In this document: positions 1-8,898 of the stretch, one piece after another | Numbering within the stretch: the first letter of the stretch is position 1 | Layout: every line of letters begins with the position of its first letter | Assembly: GCF_029023725.1 (NCBI RefSeq) | Contig: NZ_CP119075.1 | Location: 1,669,501 to 1,733,500 of the forward strand | From: Synoicihabitans lomoniglobus | GTDB lineage: Bacteria; Verrucomicrobiota; Verrucomicrobiia; Opitutales; Opitutaceae | Direction: 5' to 3' | DNA length: 64,000 nt | The notes under the pieces: generated by a model | Told to the model about the DNA's origin: nothing | The model's database searches: none | What the model saw: the letters and a program-made list of their open reading frames with translations, nothing else | Program-made: the position numbers and the translations under genes

Positions 1-837
1 GGTGAGGTAGATCTCAAAACAAGGCGTGTCGGCCAACTCCCGACCGCTGCGCGGCAGCCAGGTCCCCATCAAATGCCGATACGATCGGCCGAGATCACGG
101 TAGGATCCTTGATGCGTCAGCACGGCATACTCACCGCCGGTGACTTCCCGCACCGTGATACCGACGGGAGGCTCGAAGTCGTCGGTCACCGTGATCGCAG
201 CGTCGTAGCGCAGGGCCTCCGGCGGTGTGTTGTCGGGGTCGTCATAGCTGATCCCCATCATTTGGGTGCCGGGGCCCAGATCGCCGGTGGCGCCCAAGGC
301 GGAGGTGAGTTGGTCCCAGGCGAGACCACAGGTGGCGTAAGGTCCGACATGACGCACGCAGGCGACCCGACGGGCCGGGAGGGTTTGGATCGATACTTTC
401 ATGGCAAAGGGACGATAGGGAACGGAGCGAAAATCGACGCGGTGACTCTCCGCCTCGTAGTGGATGCGCGAACGCGCGGGCAGGGCGTAGTTGCGCAGCC
501 GGAGGCGACGGAATGCGCTGGGGCTCTGGGTGTAGGCGCGGGCAAATGCGCGGCTGAAGGCCTCGTGAGACTCGTAGCCGGCGGCGAGGGCGACTTCGAG
601 AATGCCGTCGGATCGGCAGTTCAGCTGCCAGGCCGCGCGTTCGAGTCGCAGTCGGCGCACCAGGGCGTGCATGGTTTCCCCGGTCATGCCCGTGAAGACC
701 CGGTGGAAATGATACGGAGAGAGGCAGGCGACGTTGGCCAAAGCATCGACGGGCAGCGGCTCGTCCAAGTGTGCTTGAATGTAGTCCAGCACGCGCAAAA
801 CGCGTTGTTTGTAGTCTTTGAGAGTGACGGCCTGCAT
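1..837 (-). CDS. AraC-family regulator with GyrI-like effector domain (3' end cut by window)
   Basis: Reading the minus strand from the ATG at 837 gives an open frame of 279 codons that runs off the left edge. The first ~105 residues are an AraC/XylS double helix-turn-helix (LDYIQAHLDEPL, CLSPYHFHRVF, then ALAAGYESHEAFSRAF and SPSAFRR). From about residue 130 follows a GyrI-like/SRPBCC ligand domain (PARRVACVRHVGPY, later GGEYAVLTHQGSY). This is the common small-molecule-sensing AraC plus GyrI-like architecture, binding DNA in the cytoplasm; the ligand cannot be told. The C-terminus is missing only because the window ends. Confidence 0.88.
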   Translation of the reverse strand, partial: MQAVTLKDYKQRVLRVLDYIQAHLDEPLPVDALANVACLSPYHFHRVFTGMTGETMHALVRRLRLERAAWQLNCRSDGILEVALAAGYESHEAFSRAFARAYTQSPSAFRRLRLRNYALPARSRIHYEAESHRVDFRSVPYRPFAMKVSIQTLPARRVACVRHVGPYATCGLAWDQLTSALGATGDLGPGTQMMGISYDDPDNTPPEALRYDAAITVTDDFEPPVGITVREVTGGEYAVLTHQGSYRDLGRSYRHLMGTWLPRSGRELADTPCFEIYLT

Positions 838-937
838 CGGGATTAAAACGACGGTGCAGTTATATCACGAAGCGTTCCGCCCCTGCTTGATCGAACTTGC
901 GCAATGAGCGGGGGGCGGAGCCGATCATGCCCGAAAC

Positions 938-1558
938 TCAACTCTCGACGGCAGGGGTGAGCAGTCCGTCTTTGACCGCTTCGTCGAGAATCGCCGCCAT
1001 GTGTTCCCACAAGGTGGTGGAGCCGTCCGCGATGTGGCAATTGCGAGCGACCACTTGATCGTGGGTGATGCCGTGCTTTCGCCAAGAGGCACCCTCGGTA
1101 TTGATGTTGAGCAGCATGGGCTGAATGCGGTCGCACGCGGCGGCAAATTTGGCCTCGGGGGTGGTGCGGGCTTCAAACTCATCCCAGAGTGCGCGGAACT
1201 CCGCGGTTTGATCGGGTGGCAACAGACCAAAGAGCCGATCGGCGGCCACGGCCTCGCGCTCGTGTTGATTTTGCATGCCCGCCGTGTCGTAGGCGAAGGT
1301 ATCACCGGCATCGATTTCCACGATATCGTGGAGGATGAGCATCTTCAGCACGCGCAGCATGTCCAAGTGAGCGGAGTTGGCGTGCTCGGTGAGCACCAGC
1401 ACGAGCAGGCAGAGATGCCAGGAGTGTTCGGCGTCGTTTTCGCGCCGTCGACTATTGATAAGTAACGTCTGGCGAAAGATTTCCTTCAATTTGTCGACTT
1501 CGACAATGAAGGCGAATTGACGCTGCAGGCGTTCGGCGGTCGGGGAAACAGGGTCCAT
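938..1558 (-). CDS. HD-domain phosphohydrolase (YfbR/HD_3-like)
   Basis: 206 residues. The metal-binding H..HD..D signature is visible: His in NDAEHSWH near residue 45, the HD pair in ILHDIVEIDAGD near 77, and a distal Asp in ACDRIQPML near 142. This is the HD_3/YfbR-type fold, whose members include 5'-deoxynucleotidases and broad nucleotide phosphohydrolases. Substrate here is unknown; nucleotide clean-up is the best family-based guess. It is divergent from serA. The start at 1558 is preceded by a C/T-rich stretch as in most genes of this window. Confidence 0.8.
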   Translation of the reverse strand: MDPVSPTAERLQRQFAFIVEVDKLKEIFRQTLLINSRRRENDAEHSWHLCLLVLVLTEHANSAHLDMLRVLKMLILHDIVEIDAGDTFAYDTAGMQNQHEREAVAADRLFGLLPPDQTAEFRALWDEFEARTTPEAKFAAACDRIQPMLLNINTEGASWRKHGITHDQVVARNCHIADGSTTLWEHMAAILDEAVKDGLLTPAVES

Positions 1559-1704
1559 ACGCCACGAGAGAGGGTTTGCCGCCCAAACGCAATCAGGCAG
1601 CGTTCGCGCCCCGGTTTTGGGTGGCGACCGGTCGGCTGAAACTCGTGACCGCTTTTCCTTGCTCGGTCTGGGGCGGAGCTCTTCGATTCGGTCCGTTTGC
1701 CCTC

Positions 1705-3294
1705 ATGAAAATCCTCGTAGCCGACAAGATATCTGCCAAAGGAGTTGCCTATCTGCGTGAGCAGCCGGGCTTCGAAGTCGTGGAGGCATATGGCTCCTCC
1801 CCCGAGCAAGTGCTCGAACTGGTGAAGGACGTGCACGCGATCGCGGTGCGCTCCGAAACCAAAATCACCCGCGAGGTGCTGGACGCCGCTCCGGAACTGA
1901 AAGTGGTGGGCCGAGCCGGCGTGGGCGTGGACAACGTCGACGTCGAGGCGGCCACCGAGCGCGGCGTCGTGGTGATGAACACCCCGTCCGGCAATACGAT
2001 CGCGACGGCGGAGCTGACCTTTACGCACTTGCTGTGCGGGGCGCGCCCCGTGCCTCAAGCCGCCGCCACCATGAAAGCCGGCAAGTGGGACCGCAAAGCT
2101 TTTGCCGGGGTGGAACTCTTTCACAAGACCCTGGGGATCGTGGGCATGGGCCGCATCGGCGGCGAAGTTGCCAAGCGGGCGAAAGCTTTTGGCATGCGGG
2201 TGGTGGCCTACGATCCCTATCTCGCGCCGAGTCGCGCCAAGGCCATGCAGGTCGAGGGCGTCGAACTCGACACGCTGTTGGCGGAATCCGATTTCATCAC
2301 CGTGCACATGCCGCTGACGGATGACACCAAATACATGATCGACGAAGCCGCTCTCGAGAAGTGCAAGTCCGGCGTCCGATTGTTCAATTGCGCCCGGGGC
2401 GGTATCATCAAGGAAACCGCGTTGATTGCCGCGCTTAAAACCGGCCATGTCGCCGCCGCCGGACTCGATGTCTACGAAGACGAGCCGCTCGCGGTCGACA
2501 GCGAACTGCGGTCGCTGCCCAACGTTTCGCTCACGCCCCACCTCGGTGCCTCCACCGCGGAAGCGCAGGCGGCGGTGGGCGTGGAAATCGCCGAACAAAT
2601 CACCGACGTGCTCAAGAGCGGCGTCATCCGCAATGCGGTCAACATGCCGTCCATCGACGGCGCGGCGTTGAAGGTGCTCGGTCCGTATCTCGACCTCGGC
2701 ACCAAGCTGGGCACCCTCGTGCAACAGATTTCCCCGGCCCAGATCGCCGCTCTCAAGATTACGTATTGGGGCAAGATCGTCGACCTCGACGCCAACGCCG
2801 TGACACGGGCCATTCAGCGCGGATTCCTCCGTCGGATCAGTGCGGATGACGTCAACGACGTGAATGCACCGTTCCTCCTCAAGAGCCTTGGCATCGAAGC
2901 CGAGGTGACGAAGTCGAACAGCGATTCCGATTATACCGATTTGATTCAGGTCGAAGTCGTCGATGGCGAAGGCACGTCGCACCGCGCCGTGGGCACGCTG
3001 CTCGGCAAGGCCCAGCAGCCGCGCATTGTCGGCATTAACGGCCGTGAGGTCGAAGTCGCCGCCGAGGGCAAACTGCTCGTGCTCGAGAATCTCGATTTGC
3101 CAGGCATGGTTGGGGAAATCGGCACCTTGTTGGGTCGCGCCGGGGTCAATATCGCCGACATGTCGCTCAGTCGCCTCGTGCAAGGCGAGACCGCCTACAT
3201 GGTCGTGCGGGTCGACAGCGAACCCAAGGAGGCCGCGCGCGAAGAAATTAAAGCGCATCCGAAGATCAAACTCGCCAAGTTCGTGCAACTCTAA
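1705..3294 (+). CDS. serA: D-3-phosphoglycerate dehydrogenase
   Basis: 529 residues, the usual length of the long, ACT-containing SerA type. It oxidises 3-phosphoglycerate to 3-phosphohydroxypyruvate, the first step of serine synthesis. Visible are the N-terminal [22 protein letters not shown], the Rossmann loop [15 protein letters not shown] near 145, the catalytic Arg/Glu/His region ([17 protein letters not shown]) and a C-terminal ACT domain ([29 protein letters not shown]) that normally gives serine feedback. I chose the ATG at 1705 because family homology begins exactly there; the frame is open further upstream (ATG 1576) but that extension looks non-coding. It heads the amino acid block. 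Confidence 0.96.
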   Translation: MKILVADKISAKGVAYLREQPGFEVVEAYGSSPEQVLELVKDVHAIAVRSETKITREVLDAAPELKVVGRAGVGVDNVDVEAATERGVVVMNTPSGNTIATAELTFTHLLCGARPVPQAAATMKAGKWDRKAFAGVELFHKTLGIVGMGRIGGEVAKRAKAFGMRVVAYDPYLAPSRAKAMQVEGVELDTLLAESDFITVHMPLTDDTKYMIDEAALEKCKSGVRLFNCARGGIIKETALIAALKTGHVAAAGLDVYEDEPLAVDSELRSLPNVSLTPHLGASTAEAQAAVGVEIAEQITDVLKSGVIRNAVNMPSIDGAALKVLGPYLDLGTKLGTLVQQISPAQIAALKITYWGKIVDLDANAVTRAIQRGFLRRISADDVNDVNAPFLLKSLGIEAEVTKSNSDSDYTDLIQVEVVDGEGTSHRAVGTLLGKAQQPRIVGINGREVEVAAEGKLLVLENLDLPGMVGEIGTLLGRAGVNIADMSLSRLVQGETAYMVVRVDSEPKEAAREEIKAHPKIKLAKFVQL

Positions 3295-3312
3295 CTTCCG
3301 TCCCTCCTGCCC

Positions 3313-3927
3313 ATGTTACTCCCCCTCGTCATCACTGCGGTCGTCGGCTACCTCCTCGGAGCCCTGCCGTTTGGCTATTGGTTGGCCAAGGCGAAGGGGG
3401 TCAACATTATGGAAGTAGGCAGCCGCAATCCGGGTGCCACGAACGTCAAGCGCGTGCTCGGCGCCAAGGCCGGCAACACGGTCTTCCTGCTCGATGCACT
3501 CAAGGGCTTCATCGCCACCGCCATACCGTTGCTCTTCCAACTCGGCGGTCCGGCGGGCAGCAGTGGTTACGATCTCGGTGGCGTGATCGGGGTGGCGGCG
3601 GCCGTGCTGGGACATTCGTTTTCATGTTTCATCGGATTCCGAGGCGGCAAGGGAGTCGCCACGGCGGCCGGTGGATTGTTCGTCCTGATGCCGCTGCCGT
3701 GCGTGATCGCGGGCGCGGCCTGGGTTGCCACATTTTTCATCTCCCGTTATGTATCCCTGGCCTCGATTGTGGCGGCGTTGGTCATCGCGACGCTGCCGTG
3801 GTTTTTAAGTTTTGGCCTCATCATCAATGGGGTGGCGACCCTGCTGGGTCTACTCGTCATTGCCCGGCATCACGCCAATATCAGCCGTTTGCTCGCTGGC
3901 ACGGAGCACCGCTGGGACCGTAAATAA
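3313..3927 (+). CDS. plsY: Acyl-phosphate:glycerol-3-phosphate acyltransferase
   Basis: 204-residue polytopic membrane protein. PlsY acylates glycerol-3-phosphate from acyl-phosphate, the first committed step of phospholipid synthesis. Family motifs are clear: GSRNPGATNVKRVLG near residue 36 and GHSFSCFIGFRGGKGVATAAG near 98, with about five hydrophobic helices between and after them. It lies 18 bases after serA and 21 bases before hom, so it is probably co-transcribed with amino acid genes although functionally unrelated to them. Confidence 0.96.
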   Translation: MLLPLVITAVVGYLLGALPFGYWLAKAKGVNIMEVGSRNPGATNVKRVLGAKAGNTVFLLDALKGFIATAIPLLFQLGGPAGSSGYDLGGVIGVAAAVLGHSFSCFIGFRGGKGVATAAGGLFVLMPLPCVIAGAAWVATFFISRYVSLASIVAALVIATLPWFLSFGLIINGVATLLGLLVIARHHANISRLLAGTEHRWDRK

Positions 3928-3948
3928 GCGTCCCTTAGTCATTTTTTC

Positions 3949-5256
3949 ATGAGCGATCTTCCCATCGTAAACATCGGTATTTGTGGTCTCGGCACGGTCG
4001 GGCAGGGGGTGTGGAAACACATCACGCGTTCCCGGGCCAAATTTGAATCCCGCCTCGGCGCCCGCCTCGTGCTGAAAAGCGCCTCGGTGCGCGATCTCGG
4101 TAAAAAACGCTCGGTGCGTGTCGCCAAGTCGCGCCTCACCGACGACCCCATGGCGCTCGCGACCGATCCCAAAATTCAGATCGTGTGCGAACTCATGGGA
4201 GGCACGACCCTCGCCAAAGACGTGACCCTCGCAGCCCTGCGCCTCGGCAAAACCGTGATCTCGGCCAACAAGGCGTTGGTTTGCGAGCATGGCCCGGAGC
4301 TGTTTGCCGCGGCGCGCGAGCACGGCGGACATTACTTTTTCGAGGCCTCGGTGGCCGGCGGCATCCCGATCATCAAAGCATTGCGCGAGGGGCTCGTCGC
4401 CAATCGTTTCCGCCGTATTTACGGCATCCTGAACGGCACGTGTAACTACATCCTCACGCGCATGGAACGGGAGGGGCTGACCTACCCGGTGATTCTGCAG
4501 GAAGCCAAGGCACTCGGTTACGCCGAAGCCGAGGAATCGCTCGATGTCGATGGCTGGGACACCGCGCACAAGGCGTCGATTTTGACCCACCTGGCCCACG
4601 GCACGTGGGTGCCCACCAAGGCGATGGTGGTCGAGGGCATCACTCAAATCACCCAGGCGGACATCCAGCACGCCAAGGAAAGTGGTTTCGCGATCAAGTT
4701 GCTCGCAGTGATTGAGCAGGACGAGAAAACCGACGAAATCGCGGTGAGCGTCGCCCCCATGTTGCTGCCGCGCACCAAGGTGCTCGCCAACGTGAATGAA
4801 GTCTACAACGGCATCGCCGTGACGGGTGACGTCGTGGGCGAGACCATTTACATCGGTCGAGGGGCCGGACAGGACGCGACTGCTTCAGCCGTGATCAGCG
4901 ACATCGTCGACGCGATCGCGCTGCTGCTGCGAGGCAACGCCGCGTTGCCCGAGCCGGTCGAGCACAACTACCCGCTGGCCAAACCCGAGAACCTGACCGG
5001 CCGCTATTACTTGCGCCTCGATGTGAAGGACGAACCGGGCGTGTTGGCCAAGATCGCCACGGTGACATCGAAGTCCAAGGTCAGCATCGCCAGCCTCGAT
5101 CAGCGCCCCAGCGATCAAACCGGTGCCGCGTCACTCATTCTCACCACCCATCGCAGCAACGAGAAGGCGATCCGGAGCACCGTCAACAACTTGCGTCGCT
5201 TGTCATCCGTGCTCGGAGAACCGTTCTTGTTACGCATCGCCTCGTTCGAGGACTGA
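3949..5256 (+). CDS. hom: Homoserine dehydrogenase
   Basis: 435 residues, typical of monofunctional homoserine dehydrogenase with a C-terminal ACT domain. It reduces aspartate semialdehyde to homoserine, the branch point to threonine and methionine. The N-terminal nucleotide loop reads GICGLGTVGQGVW, the active region includes SANKALV, FEASVAGGIPIIKALREGL and GILNGTCNYILTRM, and the ACT domain is near residue 350 (LDVKDEPGVLAKIA). It sits 17 bases before lysC and close to thrC, forming a threonine branch cluster. Confidence 0.96.
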   Translation: MSDLPIVNIGICGLGTVGQGVWKHITRSRAKFESRLGARLVLKSASVRDLGKKRSVRVAKSRLTDDPMALATDPKIQIVCELMGGTTLAKDVTLAALRLGKTVISANKALVCEHGPELFAAAREHGGHYFFEASVAGGIPIIKALREGLVANRFRRIYGILNGTCNYILTRMEREGLTYPVILQEAKALGYAEAEESLDVDGWDTAHKASILTHLAHGTWVPTKAMVVEGITQITQADIQHAKESGFAIKLLAVIEQDEKTDEIAVSVAPMLLPRTKVLANVNEVYNGIAVTGDVVGETIYIGRGAGQDATASAVISDIVDAIALLLRGNAALPEPVEHNYPLAKPENLTGRYYLRLDVKDEPGVLAKIATVTSKSKVSIASLDQRPSDQTGAASLILTTHRSNEKAIRSTVNNLRRLSSVLGEPFLLRIASFED

Positions 5257-5273
5257 TCCCTTTCCCTATTCCC

Positions 5274-6488
5274 ATGTCACGTATTGTGCAAAAATTTGGC
5301 GGCACCTCCGTGGGTGACGTCGAGCGCATCAAAAAAGTCGCCGAGCGCGTGAAGCTCACGGTGGACAAAGGCAACCAGGTGGTCGTCGTCGTGTCGGCGC
5401 GCGCCGGGGTGACCAACGAGCTCACCGCCCGGGCCAAGTCGATTTGCGACGATCCCAGCGATCGCGAGATGGACATGCTCCTCTCGGTCGGTGAGCAGGA
5501 GACCATCGCCCTCATGGCCATCGCGCTGCATCACATGGGCGTCGAGGCCGTCTCCTTCACCGGAGCCATGGCCGGAATCTACACCGATGCCAACCACACC
5601 AAGGCGCGTATCCAGACTATCGATGCGTCGGCGGTGGAAACGCAGTTGGCCGCCGGCAAGACCGTCATCGTGGCGGGCTTTCAAGGCATCAACGAGGATG
5701 GCCACATCACGACCTTCGGTCGCGGTGGTTCCGACCTCAGCGCGGTGGCCCTGGCGGCCGCGCTCAAAGCTGATAATTGTGAAATTTATACCGACGTGGA
5801 CGGCGTTTACACCGCCGATCCTCGATTCGTGAGTGCGGCCCAGAAAATTCCTGAAATCTCGTATGATGAGATGTTGGAACTCGCTTCGTCGGGCTCCAAG
5901 GTCATGCAGTCACGCTCCGTAGAATTTGCCGAAAAACATGGAGTGGTTTTCGAAGTCCGCTCATCCTTTAACTTCAACCGAGGAACCGTAGTGAAAGCAG
6001 AAGTGCCCCATATGGAAAAAGTCGTCGTTCGTGGCGTGGCCGTCGATAAGGACCAAGCCAAGATCATCGTGAGCAACATTCTCGATAAACCGGGTTCGGC
6101 CGCGAAGGTGTTCACCGCCATGGCCGAGGCCGGCATCGTCGTCGACATGATCGTGCAGAACGTCGGTCGCAACGGCATCGCCAACCTGACCTTCACCGTG
6201 CCGCAGGGCGATACGCGCAAGGCGCAGAAATCCCTCGAACACGTGCTCGATGAAGTGGGCGGCGGTCATGTGGCCGTGCACGAAAACATCGCCAAGCTTT
6301 CCGTGGTCGGCGTGGGCATGAAAACTCATTCCGGCGTGGCCGCGGCGCTGTTCAAAGGATTGGCCGATGCCGACATCAACATCGACATGATCACCACCTC
6401 CGAGATCAAGATCTCCGTGGTCGTGGATCAGGACCGCGTCGACGAAGCCGCCCGCATCACCCACACCGCCTTCGGCCTGGATGCCTGA
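5274..6488 (+). CDS. lysC: Aspartate kinase
   Basis: 404 residues. It phosphorylates L-aspartate, the entry step for Lys, Thr, Met and Ile. The amino acid kinase signature is at the N-terminus (VQKFGGTSVGDVERIKKVA), followed by FTGAMAGIYTD, TFGRGGSDLSAVALAAAL and TDVDGVYTADPR. Two ACT domains follow residue ~265 (SNILDKPGSAAKVFTAM and VGVGMKTHSGVAAALFKGL), the usual site of Lys/Thr feedback. An in-frame ATG at 6012 sits right before the ACT part, where some LysC genes start a separate regulatory subunit; no strong ribosome site is visible there, so that is only a possibility. Confidence 0.96.
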   Translation: MSRIVQKFGGTSVGDVERIKKVAERVKLTVDKGNQVVVVVSARAGVTNELTARAKSICDDPSDREMDMLLSVGEQETIALMAIALHHMGVEAVSFTGAMAGIYTDANHTKARIQTIDASAVETQLAAGKTVIVAGFQGINEDGHITTFGRGGSDLSAVALAAALKADNCEIYTDVDGVYTADPRFVSAAQKIPEISYDEMLELASSGSKVMQSRSVEFAEKHGVVFEVRSSFNFNRGTVVKAEVPHMEKVVVRGVAVDKDQAKIIVSNILDKPGSAAKVFTAMAEAGIVVDMIVQNVGRNGIANLTFTVPQGDTRKAQKSLEHVLDEVGGGHVAVHENIAKLSVVGVGMKTHSGVAAALFKGLADADINIDMITTSEIKISVVVDQDRVDEAARITHTAFGLDA

Positions 6489-6497
6489 CCGCGCCTG

Positions 6498-6590
6498 AAT
6501 CGTTCTCGTTCCTCGTTCTCTTAATCGTTCTCGATCCGAGAAACGCGGGTAGCGAGGCAGCGAACGAATCGCTGGAGAACGAGAACGATT
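6498..6590 (+). repeat. Palindromic REP-like element between lysC and thrC
   Basis: The lysC-thrC gap is almost entirely a fold-back element. The left arm AATCGTTCTCGTTC at 6498-6511 is matched by the right arm GAGAACGAGAACGATT at 6575-6590, and an inner TTCTCG/CGAGAA hairpin lies around 6527-6541. The CGTTCTCG unit recurs within the element. This looks like a REP/BIME-type intergenic palindrome. It has no T-run, so it is not a standard terminator, though a large RNA hairpin here could affect lysC-thrC transcript stability. Confidence 0.6.
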
Positions 6591-6601
6591 GGCACTTCCT
6601 T

Positions 6602-7963
6602 ATGAACTTCATCTCCACGCGCGGCGATACTCCGGCACTCGGTTTCAGTGACGCGGTCGCCACCGGACTGGCTCCGGACGGCGGACTGTTCTTGCCCGAA
6701 ACGCTGCCCCAGTTTTCGAGCGATGAGCTGAAGGCGTTGGCGGGCTTGGATTACCCGGCGCTCTGCACGGCGTTTTTCCGGCGGTTCGCGACGGACATCG
6801 ATGAAGCGACCTTTGCCGCGATCGTCGCCAAATCCTACACGTCGTTCACGCATCCTGAGATCGCGCCACTGGTGCCGCTGGCGGACAACCTGCAGGTGCT
6901 CGAGCTCTTTCACGGTCCCACACTCGCCTTCAAAGACTTCGCGCTGCAGCTCCTCGGCAATCTCTACGAGCATCAGTGTGCGGCGCGGGGACAAACCATC
7001 AATGTGCTCGGCGCCACTTCGGGCGATACCGGCGCGGCCGCGATCCACGGCTTGTTGGGCAAACCCGGCACCGCCATTTTCATCCTCTATCCCGACGGGC
7101 GCGTGGCACCGTTACAGGAACGGCAGATGACGTGCACCGGCGCGGACAACGTCTACACCATGGCGATCGAGGGATCGTTCGACGACGCGCAGACGGCGCT
7201 GAAGGATATTTTTGCCGATCAGACGTTTCGGCTCCATCACCGGTTGTCGGCGGTCAACTCCATCAACCTCGCCCGGGTGCTCGCGCAATGCGTGTATTAC
7301 CTGTCGGCGTGGCTCCGCTTGCCGACGGCGCAGCAGGAGAATGTCGAGTTCGTCGTGCCAACCGGAAATTTTGGCAATGTGCTCGCTGGTTGGATGCTGC
7401 AAAATATGGGTGTGCCCATCCGCGGGTTCAAAGTCGCGACCAACCAAAACGACATCCTCTACCGGCTCTTCACCACGGGTGAATACAAAGTGGATCAGGT
7501 GGCGCCGAGTCTCGCGCCGTCGATGGATATCCAAGTCGCCTCCAACTTTGAGCGCTTTCTTTATTTTGCGCTGGGCCGCGATCCGTCCCGGGTGCGCGAA
7601 GTGATGACGACGTTCAAGGCGACGGGGGAATACCGTTTCGAGTCCTTCGATCGTTCGACCTTTTCGGCTTCGAGATGCAGCGATGCCGAGATCCCGGGTA
7701 TCATCAAATCCGTCTATGAGCGATTTGGTTATGTGGCGGATCCTCATACCGCATGCGCGTTTGCGGCGCCCGATTCGGATCGTCACAGCGTGGTGCTCGC
7801 CACGGCGCATCCGGCGAAGTTTCCCGATACTCTGCGGGCCGCGATCGGCGTGGATCCAAGGCACCCGTCGCTCGAGGCCCTAAAGTCGCGTCCGATTGTG
7901 AAACATCCGGTGGCGGCCTCGGCTGACGCGATCCGAGCGTTTATCGAAGCGCGGGCCGTTTGA
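6602..7963 (+). CDS. thrC: Threonine synthase
   Basis: 453 residues; PLP-dependent conversion of O-phosphohomoserine to threonine. The N-terminal pattern STRGDTPALGFSDAVATGLAPDGGLFLPE is typical of the long ThrC type; the PLP lysine is Lys111 in HGPTLAFKDFALQ, with GATSGDTGAAAIHG and VPTGNFGNVLAGWM binding cofactor and substrate. It follows lysC after a 113-base gap filled by a palindromic repeat. With hom and lysC it supplies threonine, but no threonine deaminase is present; isoleucine carbon instead seems to come from cimA downstream. Confidence 0.96.
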   Translation: MNFISTRGDTPALGFSDAVATGLAPDGGLFLPETLPQFSSDELKALAGLDYPALCTAFFRRFATDIDEATFAAIVAKSYTSFTHPEIAPLVPLADNLQVLELFHGPTLAFKDFALQLLGNLYEHQCAARGQTINVLGATSGDTGAAAIHGLLGKPGTAIFILYPDGRVAPLQERQMTCTGADNVYTMAIEGSFDDAQTALKDIFADQTFRLHHRLSAVNSINLARVLAQCVYYLSAWLRLPTAQQENVEFVVPTGNFGNVLAGWMLQNMGVPIRGFKVATNQNDILYRLFTTGEYKVDQVAPSLAPSMDIQVASNFERFLYFALGRDPSRVREVMTTFKATGEYRFESFDRSTFSASRCSDAEIPGIIKSVYERFGYVADPHTACAFAAPDSDRHSVVLATAHPAKFPDTLRAAIGVDPRHPSLEALKSRPIVKHPVAASADAIRAFIEARAV

Positions 7964-7989
7964 GACGTTAGTCGAACTCAAATGCCCCG

Positions 7990-8682
7990 GTGATACCACT
8001 TTGGGACAGTCACAAGGCCAAGCGGGGCGGGGGAGTCACCTCGTTGCTCGTCACCATGAATCTGCTGGTGTTTGCGGGCGAAACGGGACTGGCCTTATTC
8101 GATCCGACGGGTCTGGAAGCGTTGTTCAATCAGTTTGCCCTCGTGCCCTCGCGCTGGATCCAGTCTTGGCAGACTTGGCGGGGTTGGGTGCCCGTGTTCA
8201 CGGCGATGTTTTTGCACGGCAGTTTCATGCACGTGCTCGGCAACATGCTGTTTTTGCGCGTGTTTGGACGTTCGTTGGAGGATCACCTCGGCTCGTTTGT
8301 CTTTCTGATGCTTTATTTAATCACAGGAGTCGGAGCCGCTGGCGCGCAAGTGCTGGCCGATTCCGGATCAGCGGTGCCGATGATTGGGGCGAGCGGAGCA
8401 ATCTCGGGTGTGCTGGGCGCCTATCTGTTGCTGTTGCCGACGCGTTGGATCGTGGCGCTGGTGCCATGGATTGTGCCCATTGTGCCGATCCCGGCGTTGC
8501 TGTTTCTTGCCATCTGGTTTGCAGTGCAGTTGACCAATGGGCTGGGCTCGCTCGGGGCGGCACCGGCCGGCGGCGTGGCTTGGTGGGCGCATGCCGGAGG
8601 GTTTGTGGCGGGCATGGTGATGGCGGCGATGTTGCGGCGGGACGGATCTGCCAAGTCGCGCCGTGGTCGCCGGAAGGATTGA
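7990..8682 (+). CDS. Rhomboid-family intramembrane serine protease
   Basis: 230 residues, about six membrane helices. The catalytic dyad is visible: Ser135 in MIGASGAISG (GxSG) and His201 in WWAHAGGF. FLHGSFMHVLGNMLFLRVFG near residue 75 is the conserved rhomboid HxxxxHxxxN region. It uses a GTG start at 7990 (MIPLWDS...), matching the common rhomboid N-terminus; no in-frame ATG suits. It cleaves membrane proteins within the bilayer; the substrate is unknown. It follows thrC by 26 bases and may share its transcript. Confidence 0.92.
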   Translation: MIPLWDSHKAKRGGGVTSLLVTMNLLVFAGETGLALFDPTGLEALFNQFALVPSRWIQSWQTWRGWVPVFTAMFLHGSFMHVLGNMLFLRVFGRSLEDHLGSFVFLMLYLITGVGAAGAQVLADSGSAVPMIGASGAISGVLGAYLLLLPTRWIVALVPWIVPIVPIPALLFLAIWFAVQLTNGLGSLGAAPAGGVAWWAHAGGFVAGMVMAAMLRRDGSAKSRRGRRKD

Positions 8683-8722
8683 GCCTCGACAGCATTGGAC
8701 CCCTTGGGCATCCCGTTGCTGC

Positions 8723-8794
8723 GTGAAATCTCTCCCCATTATTGCTGCGATTATTACGATTGCCCGTTCGCCCGGGCAGGTCGATGCGGCATAG
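8723..8794 (+). CDS. Putative isoleucine-rich leader peptide upstream of cimA
   Basis: A 23-codon frame (GTG start, TAG stop) reads MKSLPIIAAIITIARSPGQV then DAA. Five of the eight codons from 6 to 13 are isoleucine and all five are ATT (8738-8743, 8750-8755, 8759-8761), whereas neighbouring genes mostly use ATC. It ends 104 bases before cimA, whose product starts isoleucine synthesis from pyruvate, and is followed by a terminator. This is what a ribosome-stalling leader of an ilv-type attenuator looks like. Caveats: the start is GTG without a Shine-Dalgarno sequence and the peptide has not been compared across relatives. Confidence 0.6.
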   Translation: MKSLPIIAAIITIARSPGQVDAA

Positions 8795-8834
8795 ACGGAC
8801 TTCACTCCTCGCCGATCTTCCTGACACCCCGGGC
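8762..8834 (+). promoter_or_regulatory. Putative antiterminator/protector hairpins of a cimA attenuator
   Basis: Directly after the isoleucine codons GCCCG (8762-8766) can pair with CGGGC (8773-8777). The overlapping GCCCGGG (8770-8776) is also perfectly complementary to CCCGGGC (8828-8834), which is the 5' arm of the terminator. A ribosome stalled on the ATT codons would cover the first arm and free the second to form the antiterminator. This is the classical 1:2 / 2:3 / 3:4 exchange of amino acid attenuators. The pairings are read from sequence; the mechanism is inferred. Confidence 0.5.
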
Positions 8835-8858
8835 TTACCGCTCGGGGTTTTTTGTTTT
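8827..8858 (+). terminator. Rho-independent terminator 41 bases before cimA
   Basis: CCCCGGG (8827-8833) pairs with CTCGGGG (8841-8847; one G:U pair), loop CTTACCG, followed by TTTTTTGTTTT. Because it lies between the leader frame and the cimA start it is better read as an attenuator than as the end of the rhomboid transcript, though both are possible. Confidence 0.75.
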
Positions 8859-8898
8859 CGCCCGGCTCACTATACCTCCAAGTTGATCCTTCCGCCTC

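Noticed and set aside
1486-3288. 600-codon open frame on the minus strand opposite serA
   Set aside because: It mirrors serA, is rich in His, Arg and Gly as expected for antisense of GC-rich codons, and has no recognisable domain.
8695-8886. 62-residue frame overlapping the cimA leader in another frame
   Set aside because: It runs through the terminator and has no protein-like character, unlike the Ile-rich frame.
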